Shown one piece after another: positions 21,566 to 33,306 of a stretch of DNA of 64,000 bases. The stretch covers positions 1,674,001 through 1,738,000 of the forward strand of contig JALAAN010000010.1 in NCBI GenBank assembly GCA_023078555.1, given 5' to 3'. The translations under genes were made by a program, and so were the position numbers. The DNA comes from Ulva prolifera. Its lineage: Eukaryota; Chlorophyta; Ulvophyceae; Ulvales; Ulvaceae. The notes beneath the pieces were generated by a model. That model saw nothing but the letters and a program-made list of their open reading frames with translations. It was not told the DNA's origin and made no database searches. Within the stretch, counting starts at the first letter, position 1, and each line of letters opens with the position of its first letter.

Positions 21566-24500
21566 ATGGAGCGCGACAGAGTTTCGGTGCCCATAGACTT
21601 GTCAAAGACCAACTCAAGGACAATTGCTGATACTATAACTGGAGAGCATGAGCATACGATCTGTGGCTATAGCCTTTTGAAAGGCATCGGTGATGGGGAG
21701 CCAGTCGCTTCCGAACGCTTTTTCGTCGGGGGTCATGAGTGGGTCCTGCTATTCTATCCAGATGGTAAAAAGTCAAGCAGCTCAGACCATGGAAATCAAA
21801 TGTATCGGGTCCGGCCCAACTATGAGCTGTTGGGTGCTCGGGACGCAGCTGGGAACGCACCGAACGCACCTGCGGAACGCGATGCAAGGGGAGAAGCAAG
21901 ACCCGATGGTGTGATCCTTGCTGGTGTTCATGTTTCCGAGGCGCAGGTGACAGCGGCTGCTCTTGCTGCTCTATCCGTGGTGTGTTTCGTGCACATGTGG
22001 TCGAATCCGTCTGACCATGACATCATACCTCTCATTCGCGACTTACTTCAATATCAGTATGGCTGCCTCCTGCGTCTCGTGGCTTGCATACGGCTATGAT
22101 GAGCTCTTCCGAGCTGCATGGCCATGTTCACAGTGTACCTGACGGCTATCGCTAGAAGCGTGCATTCACCAAGCCGATTGTAAATCATTATTCACATCAT
22201 CCTTGCGACCTGTTTCGGGCGCGCGCTTCTCAGTAATCCATGCCTCTCTCCTTGGCCAGTTCAGCCGGTTTGCTCTGCACACATGTACCCCTCACTGTAG
22301 CTGCAGATCTCCATATTCATAAGATGTCGTCATGGCATGGAATTTTGCTGCGCTGCATTTGTTCCTGTTTGGTCTACGTTTTCGCTGCCTCATCGTCGTA
22401 GGCGGTTCCCGGACAGGTCGTTCCACGTAACAGTAAACCACGATGGCCCCTTAAGAGTGGACTTCTCTAGATATGCATATTGGGAGTCACAGTCCTTTGG
22501 ATCAGGCCTGCCGAATGCACGTGCTATGGCAGCAGTCGACTGATGATGCTGGCTGTGCATGGTTTCGACTAACAAACAGGCGACACGAGTATCTCTTGAC
22601 AATTTCACATGACTGATAATGTCATCTTTTGCAGTATCCTGCTTGTGCGCCCTTCATTGGAATTGCTCATGACATACAACGCGGATGTGACGTCGATGTT
22701 GTCAGCACTTGCAGACTCCACTTCAGTTGAGGAAACACGTATTTATTGACTTAAAGAAGCTACAATCGTGCCATTTTGCAGTTGCAGCTGCTGCAGCAGT
22801 CATAGCTGCGGCTGCGGAGTGGCAACAGAATGGCGGTGAAGGTGGTGATGTACCAATGGATGCGGATGGCGGTGCAGCAGCTGCACCAGCTGGAGGGGAT
22901 GGTGGTGAGGCTGGAGGTGAAGGGGGTGGTGCTGGCGTTGGTGGTGCAGTGCCCGCTGGAGAGGGCCAGCATGGAGCTGTTGCGATCGCTCCTGCAGCTG
23001 GAGCGCCGCCATTCCCGCCAGTCCCTCCCCTCAATTTCCACGTCCATGTACCACCACCCCATCCGCCAGCTATGCAAAATAGGGGCGGGCGACGTAATGA
23101 CACTGTCAATGAGTACTGCGCACTCTTTGTCGCACTGATCGGTGAAGGCAAAGACCCCCAGGTTTGTCACCACTGGCCACGCGACAGCTTTCCGCTGCCA
23201 GGGAATTCAACAATAGCCGCCCGCCTGCATCATGTTTCTACGTAACTGTCCCCTCATGCAGCACTGCAAGTTCTCTCTCACAAAATGAGTCAACATATTG
23301 TAGTGTCTCGAGCACGCCGATGGGTTGCTCTCTTCGCTGCTCCCCAAGGTGCCTTGGCCGCCCTATCCCCTGCAGCCATACATGGAGCTTTAGCCCACAT
23401 GTCCCCATGTGCCTCCCGTCGCACCACCCAGCCCCACGCCATGCAGGGCGTCATGAACACGACCGATGGCAAGGTCGTGCGAGCATTCCACCGCTTCACG
23501 CTCGTCGACCAGAAGTCGGGCCGGGACATAATGAAGGGCCGGGAGCGGAAGGACGGCGCGGTGAAGATCAGCTGCGCGCGGCAGGACCCTAACGCGCGCA
23601 ACTGCCACGGCTACCGCAAATTTGTCAAGAAGGCCGTCCTGGAGGACCCCGACCGCGGCTTCCTCGTGGACGACCGCATCGTCATCCGCTACACCATCGA
23701 CCTCGTCGTCTCCCAGGTACGTCACCCCTGGGGGCTCCAATGTGCATGTTTTGTTTTTATCGGTGCCCAATGATCGTCACGGTGTCTGAATGTTGCCTCG
23801 CTGACGGCATTGCCATTGGGACAGTCCGCACGGCGCCTGCCTGCTGTGCGGCCCACCACAGGCAGGCCGGGCCTGGTGTGACACCTGACATTGCGCGAAC
23901 AGCATCCGGCTCTTCTGCATCGAGCACGTCTGGAGTGGCGTGTGTGCTTCATGAGCGTGTCGTCTCGTTGCAACGAGTGCGCCATCTTGGCAGTGAAGAG
24001 GCATGGCGGCGATTCAAAAGTACTGCTGTCGTGTTCAAGTGTGAGAGGGCGTAGCTTGGGGCCGTAGGAACGCCGTGTTTTGCCTGAATCAGCTCAGTCA
24101 TTTGCCGATTGATGTGGCCCCTGTGAGGATGATGCAGACGGCATGTAGGGGGGAGCGCTCACGGCGACAAAGGCGCCGGAGAAGAAGGCGATTGAGGTCC
24201 CGCCGCCGACAATCGGGGCCGACTTTGCCGTGCTTCTCGGCAACGACGACACCGCCGACGTCACCTTCCGGATGGTTCCGGACTCCGCGGCGCCGTCCGC
24301 AGGCGACTCGGCGATGTCGGAGCCGGAGAGCACGGTGCGGGCGCACCGCCTTGTGCTGCAGGCGCGCTCGCCCGTCTTCCGCAGCATGCTGGCGGCCGGC
24401 ATGATGGAGGGCGAGACGGGCGTCGTGACGGTGTCGGATATGCAGCCCGACGTCTTCCGCGCCCTCATGCACTTTGTGTACTCTGACGACCTCCCGGAAG

Positions 24501-25745
24501 AGCTCCAGGTGCGGCGCTTCCTCGCCCCAGACCGCACCTGTGCCGCACCCATGCCCCCGGTGTCAGTTCACGGCGCACGGGGTGTTGTGAGGTGAAGCCG
24601 CTAGTGTTTGTGCATTGCATCTAGCACGCATCAAAGTGGTCCAGTGGCGTAGGAAAGCCGTGGTGGCTGTACAACGTGCCATCACAGGGACGCGAGTCCT
24701 ATGCGTCCTGCACGGTGCAGCGAGACATCCTGCAGGGTCACGCTGCCCTTGAGCGCTCCAGTGCTCTGGTCCTGATTCTTGATTGATGTACAGGATGGCC
24801 GCATGACCACGGCGATGGCGCAGCACCTGCTGCTGGCGGCGGACCGGTACCAGCTGATCCGGCTGCGCACGATGTGCGAGCGGCGGCTGTGCGATAGCGT
24901 CGACGTCGACAGCGTCGCCACCACCCTCATGCTCGCTGACAAGAGCAACGCCTCGAAGCTCCGCCAGGCACGCCCCTCGCCCCGCTCTCTCAGCTCAGAC
25001 CCGGAGGCTGCATCATTGCCTCTATCCTCATCACGGTGACAGTGGGTGTGGCCTTGTCAGGCAGTGCTCCTGGCTGCCACGGGTGAGCAAGAGGATCGAG
25101 TGGACGTGCTGGCTGCATGTTTGGAGGGTGCTTTTGGATGCTTTTGGGTGCAATTCCTGGTAACCTGTTCCGGTGTTCTCTCATGCAGTCGTCCTGGCTC
25201 GTGTAGTGTGTGTTCCTCCTGGCTGCCTGGTCGATGCCACTGGAACACTTGTTTCGGCGGTGGCGGGAGAATCTCTGCTCAAGTCCAGGGAGCAGACGGG
25301 ATTCTGGTGCACATCTGCCATGTGGCATGGCTTGCTGTGCACTTACTAATTGTCAATGCGAGTCGCTGTCGCTTTGAAGTATCACCATGTGGATCAAGCC
25401 ACCATTCACGGCAGCATGCTCGCATCAATGCTCTCTGCTGTACAGGTCTGCCTGAACTTTGTGGCGAACAACCTGTCACAGGTGATCTGCACTGATGACT
25501 ACAAGCGCCTGACCGAGTCGTGCCAGGGCATGGTCAACGAGATCTTGGCGGCCGTGGCTGTGCAGGGCAACCAGACTGTTGCCCGCGGCGCGTCACGCAG
25601 TGGAGCAGGGGCCGCAGGCGGTGCTGCTGGCGGGGGCGGCGCCGGAGGTGCAGGGGCGCATATGGCCAATGCAGCGCAGGTGGGCGCAGTTGCGGGCCGT
25701 CTCCGTGCCCGCAGACGGGACGACGAGTTGCGCGCCCTCGAGTAG
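21566..25745 (+). CDS. MATH-BTB (BPM/SPOP-like) protein
   Basis: Likely substrate adaptor of CUL3 ubiquitin ligases: MATH binds the target, BTB binds CUL3. Exons: 21566-21764, 22782-23161, 23447-23716, 24149-24508, 24794-24967, 25446-25745. All junctions keep frame, giving 560 aa. MATH: GEHEHTICGYSLLKGIGDGE and FFVGGHEWVLLFYPD in exon 1, YCALFVALIGEGKD in exon 2, FTLVDQKSG and GYRKFVKKAVLED with DDRIVIRYTID in exon 3. BTB: DVTFRM, VRAHRLVLQARSPVFRSML and FRALMHFVYSDDLPEE in exon 4. BACK-like end: MAQHLLLAADRYQLIRLRTM, SVATTLMLADKSN, VCLNFVANNL and the Gly/Ala-rich tail. Intron 5 is GC-AG. Start chosen at the Met just before MATH in good context (GCCATGG). Oddities: a roughly 100-residue Gly/Ala/Pro-rich insertion inside MATH (exon 2), whose exact acceptor is uncertain among several in-phase AGs. 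Confidence 0.93.
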
Positions 25746-26692
25746 CTGCAATCATGTGTGCATTGCCAGACGTGAGGTGGATGTGGATTTTCCGGGTGTG
25801 TCGGCCGGGGGTGTGCAGCAATCATGGCGTATGCTCCATCTAGCTGTGGCCCCACGCAGAGCGCGGGATGTCATGTTGACACAGCCGCCTGTATGGCATG
25901 CTGCCGGAATCATGGGCGACCATGCCTGATGGGGCGATGTTGGAGCAGACACACGCCTATGCTTCCCAACCAGTTCTGTCCTTGTCACCAAGGGGTGCGA
26001 TCAGGGCAACTACATAGCGACGTCCAGCTCGTCAAGAGGTCATCCATGGCCATGCATGCATCCTGTGTTTCCTGAGTACATGAAGCGCACTGAACTCTGC
26101 ACTGTAACTCAAAAATGGCATTTTTTCCTTCTGTTCTTGAAGCGTGTGGCTCAGATGAACCCGAATAGTAAATTGTGCAGCCGTGTCCGTGAGATTCACT
26201 TGTCTTCATGCACATACACCAGGCTGCTGCCCTGTGCTGTGTGTGAGCCATGTGCTAGCTTCAGACCATTACACTATTCTAGGCGACATCTTGCCATGAG
26301 CTTGGTCCACATTCCTTAGACTGACTGGGAGGTGCTTGCTCTCTCACACGCAGCCACAAGACTCGCATGAAGCGTCTGTTGGGGCAGCCCCGACATCACA
26401 CAGCTCTACACGAAGTACACGGTGACTGCCCCGCACCTGGCCATGGGGCCAACTCTACATCGTGCCACGGCAGCGTAACGGCACGGCCTTCTACTCATCC
26501 TACACATGCAGCTGTCTCAAACACCCACTGCAAGCAGCGGCATGCTGCAATGTACAACTAATCAGACTACATCTCAGCTACAAGAAACAGGCCCGGCGAC
26601 GTGGTTCGCCCCAGCGGCATGGTGCCATTGACAAGTTTCACGTCCGACGCCGGGGTTGCAGGTTATTACCAAGCGCCCCGAGGCGCTGCGTG
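25746..26692. other. Convergent intergenic region
   Basis: Lies between the stop codons of the MATH-BTB gene (+) and the uridine kinase-UPRT gene (-), so it must hold both 3' ends. No other gene or clear repeat is recognised. Confidence 0.45.
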
Positions 26693-29085
26693 TCACCAGC
26701 AGAAGTAGCGGTCACCAAACTCGCCGATGCCGGGGACCACCCTGAAATTGTGGTCGACGGTGCGGTCAATCTCGGTGGTGATGAGCTTGAGCTCCGGGAA
26801 GGTGGAGCAGACGTGCTTGATGCCCTGGCGCGAGGCGATGAGGGTCAGGTACAGGATGTTGCGGGGGTTGCAGCCCTTCTCCAGCAGCACCTGCAGACAC
26901 CCCCTCATGGCTGTCAAAGACAAGTGGTGTGGTTATGGGTGTTCTACTTCATGAGGTAGACCATGATCAAGCTCAGTCGCATGCAGAGGAGCCGGGCGGC
27001 TCTGGACATCGAGACCGCAGGCAGAGGGATGTCGTAAGCGACCCACGCGGCCGCCGCCCATTGCCTCGCAGCTGGCGCCGCGGAGCAGCCGGCACCACTG
27101 CCCGGTAACATCACAGCTGACACCCAGCGCACGCATGCAGTGGTGCCACTACGAGGTGGTGGACAGGGTCGGCAGCGTGGAGGCCTCGGACTTGCGAGGG
27201 GGCATGCAGTGCCGTGCACACAGGCGCCGACACGGGCAACGCAGCCACTGAGCGGCATACGCTGAGACCATGGCACTCTAACTCATGACATCTGACATAC
27301 AGGGTGCAGTTTTGTGACGCATTGCATGAAGTGCGAATGCAACAGCGCCGCTCGGTGGAGCTCAGCACGTCAGAGCACAGCACAGCACGGCGGGGCGCAC
27401 GCGTATCGCGCGCACGACGGTGTTGCCGGTGCCGAGGATCGGGTCGAGCAGCAGCACGTGGCGCTGCGCGATGTCGTGCGGCAGCTTCTCGTAGATGAGG
27501 TCGTCCCCGTCTCCGTCCCTGCACACCACACATCGCATCGTCTGTTTTGGTGCTCTGCCATGCAATGGCCTGCGATTTTGTAATCTGTTTGTGCACCACA
27601 CGGCAGTGTGAGTGGCAACTCCCTCCATTGCCCCTGTACACTTGTACCTGTGCCCACGGATCCTTGCCCATTGAGGATTGTGCACACATGTGATAGTCCC
27701 AGGGAGGGGGCAGCACGTTCGCGGAGGCTATGCGGGAGCCAGCTGTAGCGACACCAGAGCTATCACGGCAAGCGGCGTGCACAAGGAATTATCACGAGCA
27801 GGTGCCGGGCAGGTGGGCGCACCGGTTCTCGGCCTCCGCGTGGGTCCGGTAGTACGACCCGTTGACGTCGGTGACGAGCGGCGGCGTGCACGGCGCGGCC
27901 GCGGCGGCGAGGCCGGCGCCGCCGTTGCGCGTGCAGCCGGGGGTGCTCCCCGGGGAGGCCTTGTGGCGGCGCGTCACGAGGATCTTGCCGATGTCAATGC
28001 CCTTCCAGCAGCTGCGCAGCGCGGCCTCCATCGACTCCCCGGAGCGCACGATCGACACGCCGCAGACGTTGGCGTTGACCCGCATGCCGTCGTAGCCGGT
28101 GCCCGTCGGCGTGCGCACCGCCGTCGCCTCTGTCGGCAGCAGACCCAGCGCGTACTCCACCACCTGCACGTACGCGGCCGGGGTGGCGGAGCCCGTGTTG
28201 GGGCGGGTGGCAGAGCCGTTGTTGGGTCGGTGACCGAGCCGGTGTTGGGTGACAGAGCCCGTGTTGGGTCGTCAGGCGCGATCACATAGAACCACCCCGG
28301 CTGTACAGGTCTGATGTCTGGGTGGCAGTGCTTCAAATGCCTCGTGGCGAGCGCCAAGCGCTGGTGATAGCTGCATTGATGGTGGTGTTCAGGGTGGCGT
28401 GGCCTGGGCTGGTGCGCGTGCTGCTTGATTCTTAATTGCTCAGACCGTGTGGACGTGTCAGGTGGATCTTCTAATCGATGCTCTGAGGATGCGATGCGTC
28501 GCTGTGTGCTACTACGGCCCAAGCGCTTCCGATTTGTCCCACAACACGCATACGCGCGCAGCCCAGCAGACCCAGCGCCCAGCTACAAGCCGGAACCTGC
28601 CTAGCGCGCATCGCACTCTGTCGTCCTCAACCCCGTCGCCGCCCGGAACGATGCGGCCCCTGTAGCCACAGCATGCGCAGCACGCACCAGGCGGATGAGG
28701 CGGTCGGCCATGAAGATGAAGTCGCCCTTGGGCGTGCTGCGGTCGCGGATGATCGTGTGCATGCCACGCATCTGGAACGTCGACTCCACGAGGTGCAGCT
28801 GCGGGTGCTCCGTCAGCAGCACGTCGTTCACGATGTGGCTCTTGAGGTGGCCGACGATGAGGTCGACCGCAACGAGGTTGTCGCCGCGGTGCCACGGGAT
28901 GATGAGGTCCGCGGCGCGCTTGCTCGGCGCGATGAACTCGTCGTGCGACGGCTTCACGAAGCGCGTGTATTGCGCGATGACGTCGGCCATGGCGCGGCCG
29001 CGGTGCGCGACGTCGCGCTGGATGCGCCGCGCGAGCCGCACGTCGTCGTCACTGCACGCTGGGATACAGTGCCAGGAGTGGTGGC

Positions 29086-29124
<39 letters not shown>

Positions 29125-31125
29125 CCATGGCATCATGTATGCCGTGCACGGCCCGGCCGTGGCAGAGGCTGTGTGGCTGTGAGACACAAGGCCCCAGCTG
29201 GTGGCTGTGGCCAGCGGTGCGCATGCAGCATGTGCGAGAACAACAGCGTCTAATTTGGGAACGTCGGGGATAGGGTCCGCGCTTGACCGGTTAGAGCCCG
29301 CCGGCAGTGCGTGTGTGCTGTGTGAGGTGGAGGCGGAGCTCATGCATGCGTAGCTCAAGCACCTGATGTGCGCAGGCAGCCCATGGGCAGAACGATGGAA
29401 CCCGCTTTGGATTGAATGAGCAAGGCGGACCGGTAGCCGACCGCAACTCCCGCAGGCGCCAAAATAGTAATGCATGCACGGCCGCAAATGCTCCGGGTGC
29501 GCTGTAATGTGCAGGGTGCCAGGGGTGTGAGTCTGTGTGGTCGCGCGGCATTGGAGGTATGGCTGTGGTCAGTGCGGCTACAGCTGGCGCAGGGCAGGCA
29601 CATGCACGGTGGCTGCCATGAGTGGCGTACGCATGGAGCAGACGGCGGCCCTGCAGCGGGGCGGGCGGGTCAAGGGCGTGGCCAGCAGCGGCGCGGCACA
29701 CCTGTCGACGAAAACCTTCATGTGCGCACGGCTGAGGAGCGACTTGAAGTGAAGCATGAGGATACCTTCGATGATGATCACCTGCAAAGCAGTCGGGGGG
29801 GTGGGCGGGGAGAGGCTGATCCTTCTTTTCGATCAGCGGGTGTGTGTCGTCGTGGTTTGGATCCGCAGTGCACAGTTCATTTCATCAGGTCGAGGCATGC
29901 CGGTGGTGGGCCTTCAGATAGGGACATCCGTGTTTGTAAGGTGCATCATCAGGCGAGCGTTTTCGTCCTTGCAGAAGCTGCCAAACACTGGGTGCGGGCG
30001 TGCCTCTGTCAATGACCAGGTAGACACGGTTGAGCCTGCTGCGTTTGTGGGGCTGTGGCACGTGCATGGCTCGCGGTGCGGGCGTGAGGATGGACGCATA
30101 GGCGATGGGGTGTGGTGGCAGGATGTGTAGTGTGAATGATGGGGGTGACGCAGAGTGGTGCCGCGGCGTGAGCGGGGAGGCACCTGCGCAGGCTCTACTC
30201 TGCGCTGCTCACTCTTGCAGCGTGAATGTGTCGTGAAGTCGTAGACGGGAACATTGGTTGCCCTACCGCTACGAAGCTCGTCGATGCATGCAAGCAGACA
30301 CTCCTCGTCGACTGCGTCTGGGCTGTCAAAGTTAAAGCCTGCATGCTGCGGAGCTCGCGTTAGTCAGAGAGCTTGTTGGCTGCAACGCGTTCGGGCAGAC
30401 AACGTAGTTCCTGGACAGACGGCAGGCGTGAAATCACAAGATTGGTGGTAAGTGGTCTGTTGGGAATCACGCTTGCGTGCGCAGGGGCCCGCTGCATCGT
30501 TGTTGTTGCGATGGCGCGCCCACAAGAGGCGGTGATTGGTCCCGTTTCACGGCACCCATTGAAAACGAGCGACAGCTGTGAAGGCACCAGGCTGCACGAG
30601 AGCACTATACGCATACACACTAGCGTCTCACAGTGGATAAAGTGGAACGGCAGACATGTCCGTACCTCCCTGGGCTGCCAACTCCCGCTCAGCTGGCGAC
30701 AAAACCTTGTAGAAGGAGTCCTGGGCAATAATGGCAACGCACTGGTCATGAAGACGCTGCATGATTAAATCACAGACGGTTGTTTTGCCAGAAGCTGTCC
30801 CGCCAGCCACAGCAATGACAAACGGGTCATACTCCATCCGATGGGGACTTGCCTGAAACGAAAGCTCGACGTTGCTGAGCATCGCTTGCAAGCCGCAAGC
30901 ACTCACTGCGACGCAGCTGCATTAGAGTGCATCAGGGATCAAGCACACTGTCAACGTTCCTGGCCTGGGTTGGCTGGTCAGTGATCTGCAGCTAAAACGT
31001 ACCATGGCGGGGGATGTGGGGATGCTGGTGCCACCCGACTCCTCACTACGTATGCCTGACAGGTTTAAGGTTGTCTGCAGCCGTTCTGCCATGCTGTGGG
31101 CAAGTTCATGCGACATGTCCGGCAT
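26693..31125 (-). CDS. UKL: Uridine kinase - uracil phosphoribosyltransferase (bifunctional)
   Basis: Pyrimidine salvage: phosphorylates uridine (N-terminal kinase) and carries a UPRT domain that in active family members makes UMP from uracil and PRPP. Exons, 5' to 3': 31125-31003, 30852-30666, 30338-30184, 29781-29702, 29051-28688, 28163-27823, 27518-27401, 26890-26693. All keep phase; 521 aa. Kinase: P-loop GGTASGKTT (about 58-66), [101 protein letters not shown], the PRPP-binding [14 protein letters not shown] and the C-terminal [15 protein letters not shown]. Like plant UKL proteins in order and length. Unusual: about 45 extra residues, Ala/Pro-rich, between GKILVTR and [10 protein letters not shown]. 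The start Met at 31125 is supported by a strong donor (ATG|GTACGT) and in-phase joining. It is transcribed divergently from the chromomethylase. Confidence 0.95.
27549..27585 (+). repeat. Short interspersed repeat in UKL intron 6
   Basis: GGTGCTCTGCCATGCAATGG followed by CCTGCGATTTTGTAA. One of 14 copies of the family described at 51891-51928. Confidence 0.6.
29088..29123. repeat. 36-bp G homopolymer in UKL intron 4
   Basis: An unbroken G run on the plus strand, which is a C run on the sense strand of the gene, 36-72 bp upstream of the 3' splice site at 29052. Its true length may be misread in the assembly. Confidence 0.85.
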
Positions 31126-33306
31126 GGTTGCCTGCTTTTAAGAAGGCAGGCGAACCCTCAGGCTCCAACAGTCCTTGTGGCCGATGCCAGAAAGCTAATT
31201 ACAGCCTACTTAGTGCATCGAGAACCTTGGAACGTGGTAGCAATGCCCGCACATCTTCCTGCAGCGGTCACGGAACTGCGCCAGGGCTGGAGCTCGCCAT
31301 CGCAGTGCACACGCAGCGAGTGACAAGCTCAGCAAGAACTTTGGGAAGTCACCTGCCTCTAGGCCTAGTTGGATATCTCTCCGCTAACGCTGCATCATCG
31401 CAGAGCCGCGATGTCGCTTCTCCGGCGAGCGCCACTGCACCTGGATGAGATATGCCAACGACTCGAAGTCGAATGAATGCTGCTACGTTAACAGGGTGAT
31501 ATCTATAATGCTGTAATTGCAGTGTTCGCGGCGCTCCATCTCAAGGGTTGCTGAAATTCTGGTGCATTGGGCCAACGCAAACTTCGAAAACAGACTGGCC
31601 GGCATGCTCATGCATAATCTCCGCTGCATCGCGCTGAACCGTCTTTTCTCAGGCACGTGTATAGCTGGGTCGCAATAACGCTGTGCGAAGTCTCGGCTGC
31701 TAATGTCACATAATGTCTTAGCCAGGCTCGGATTTACCGATGCGTCAGCACTCGGCTGCGGACATTATCTCCATATCCCCATGCTACAGCATACCGCGCC
31801 GTTGACGCGAATCCGACACGCGGCAAATCGCATATTATGCTATACCACGTACAGGTCTCACTGAATGGCTTTGTATAGGCTCCATGACCCCGGTCATGTC
31901 CCAAACATGGACGCTTGCCACGTCACAGATGCTCCCAAGTGCATCTACGAAACCCCTTCCACCTTTGCAAGCATACCGATATGGTGCTTATAAAATCCTA
32001 TTGTAAATAAAAAATAAAACATTGTGTTGGGCCAATCAGTCGTGGATGAGGCCAAACGCTCAGCCAATGGTCAGGGCCTCTACCACAAAGGACCACTAGC
32101 TCTGCAAATTTGCCTCCACTGATAGGATATTCGCGTAAGGCATTCGAGATCAATGTAGGCATAATGAAATTGTTCTATTTTCTAATTCTGCATTGCACCT
32201 GCCTTTGACCTTGTGCCTCGGTTCATATGGACCAAAACAATGCTTGGAATTACTGCGGCAGCCAAATGCTTGTTCTCAAGACGGAAGACGGCATCTGCAT
32301 AAATCTATGTCCTCTTGATTTCTTGCTGTGGCAAGCGGGCGCATGATCACCCGGCCACAGCTGGATGGGCCTGATCGTCGCTGTTGCACTGTACTCCAGC
32401 CGAGGGGGCCAAGAACGCGCACGGCCATACCTGATCACGTCTGCTTGAAATATATTATGTGACATCGGCACATGCGCACAGATTCTCCCTCACTAACCCC
32501 GTGCCAAGCAGCCATGCGAACCCGGTATTCGTGCGCGCAACATACCCGGAGGCGAGAAGGCCCGGTACCCGGGATCAGTATGGACAAAGCCCACGCGTCA
32601 CTTTTGTCGACGCATTATGCTGAAGTGAACTTTCACCCGTGTACGTAAAGGTTGGTGTGCTTGGGACTGGGTCAAGGCTGTTCCCAACTGCTAAGAACCC
32701 GCAAGGGCAGTAACTCTCCACACTACGGTGCAGCTGACTCCATGATATTTCTTTCGGGTGCTGCCATGGTGTTAAGCAGCGTGACACACCTCGCCCGACG
32801 GCAGGTAGACAGTGTGCAGTGCTGCCTACAGAGGCAACAGCATGCCTGCGCATTATCACGCATGGTACTGAACACAGACTGCACACCTTGTGCGCCTGAT
32901 ATAGGTTGTCTGTAGAGAGCGCACAGTGGGAGCAGCCCCGCCCTGCCTGGAGTCTACGGAGCTCCGCGGAACGCGCGCCCGTGGACTGCCGGCACGCGCA
33001 TGCATGTTTTCAAACTCCGAAGCACGAGCACTGCGCTGGAAAACCGCGGTCAGAGCATTCACTGTCGGTTCCAGGCTGGTCATGGGTCCCCGAATATTTA
33101 TTTATTTTGATCTGGGGCAACTGCTACTGAGTGTCTAGCATGTACGAAGGCAAGCGTCCATGCGGAATGCGGTGACCAGCGACATGGTCAGAGCTGCCGC
33201 CTTCAACCTAGACTACTCCAAAAAGAATAGTCGTGGAATGTAGATAGTATGTGCTGTATTCCGTGATATGATGTTGTCCAAGCTTTTGGGAGAACTGTAG
33301 TCGGGC
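31126..33306. promoter_or_regulatory. Divergent upstream region between UKL (-) and chromomethylase (+)
   Basis: 2.2 kb separating the two start codons, with visibly lower GC than the genes, especially 31.5-32.5 kb. Two CCAAT-type boxes lie close together (GGGCCAATCAG near 32029 and CAGCCAATGG near 32050) beside an A/T-rich patch (about 31988-32024). No coding family is recognised in the 75-144 codon frames present. Promoter role is inferred from position only. Confidence 0.4.
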
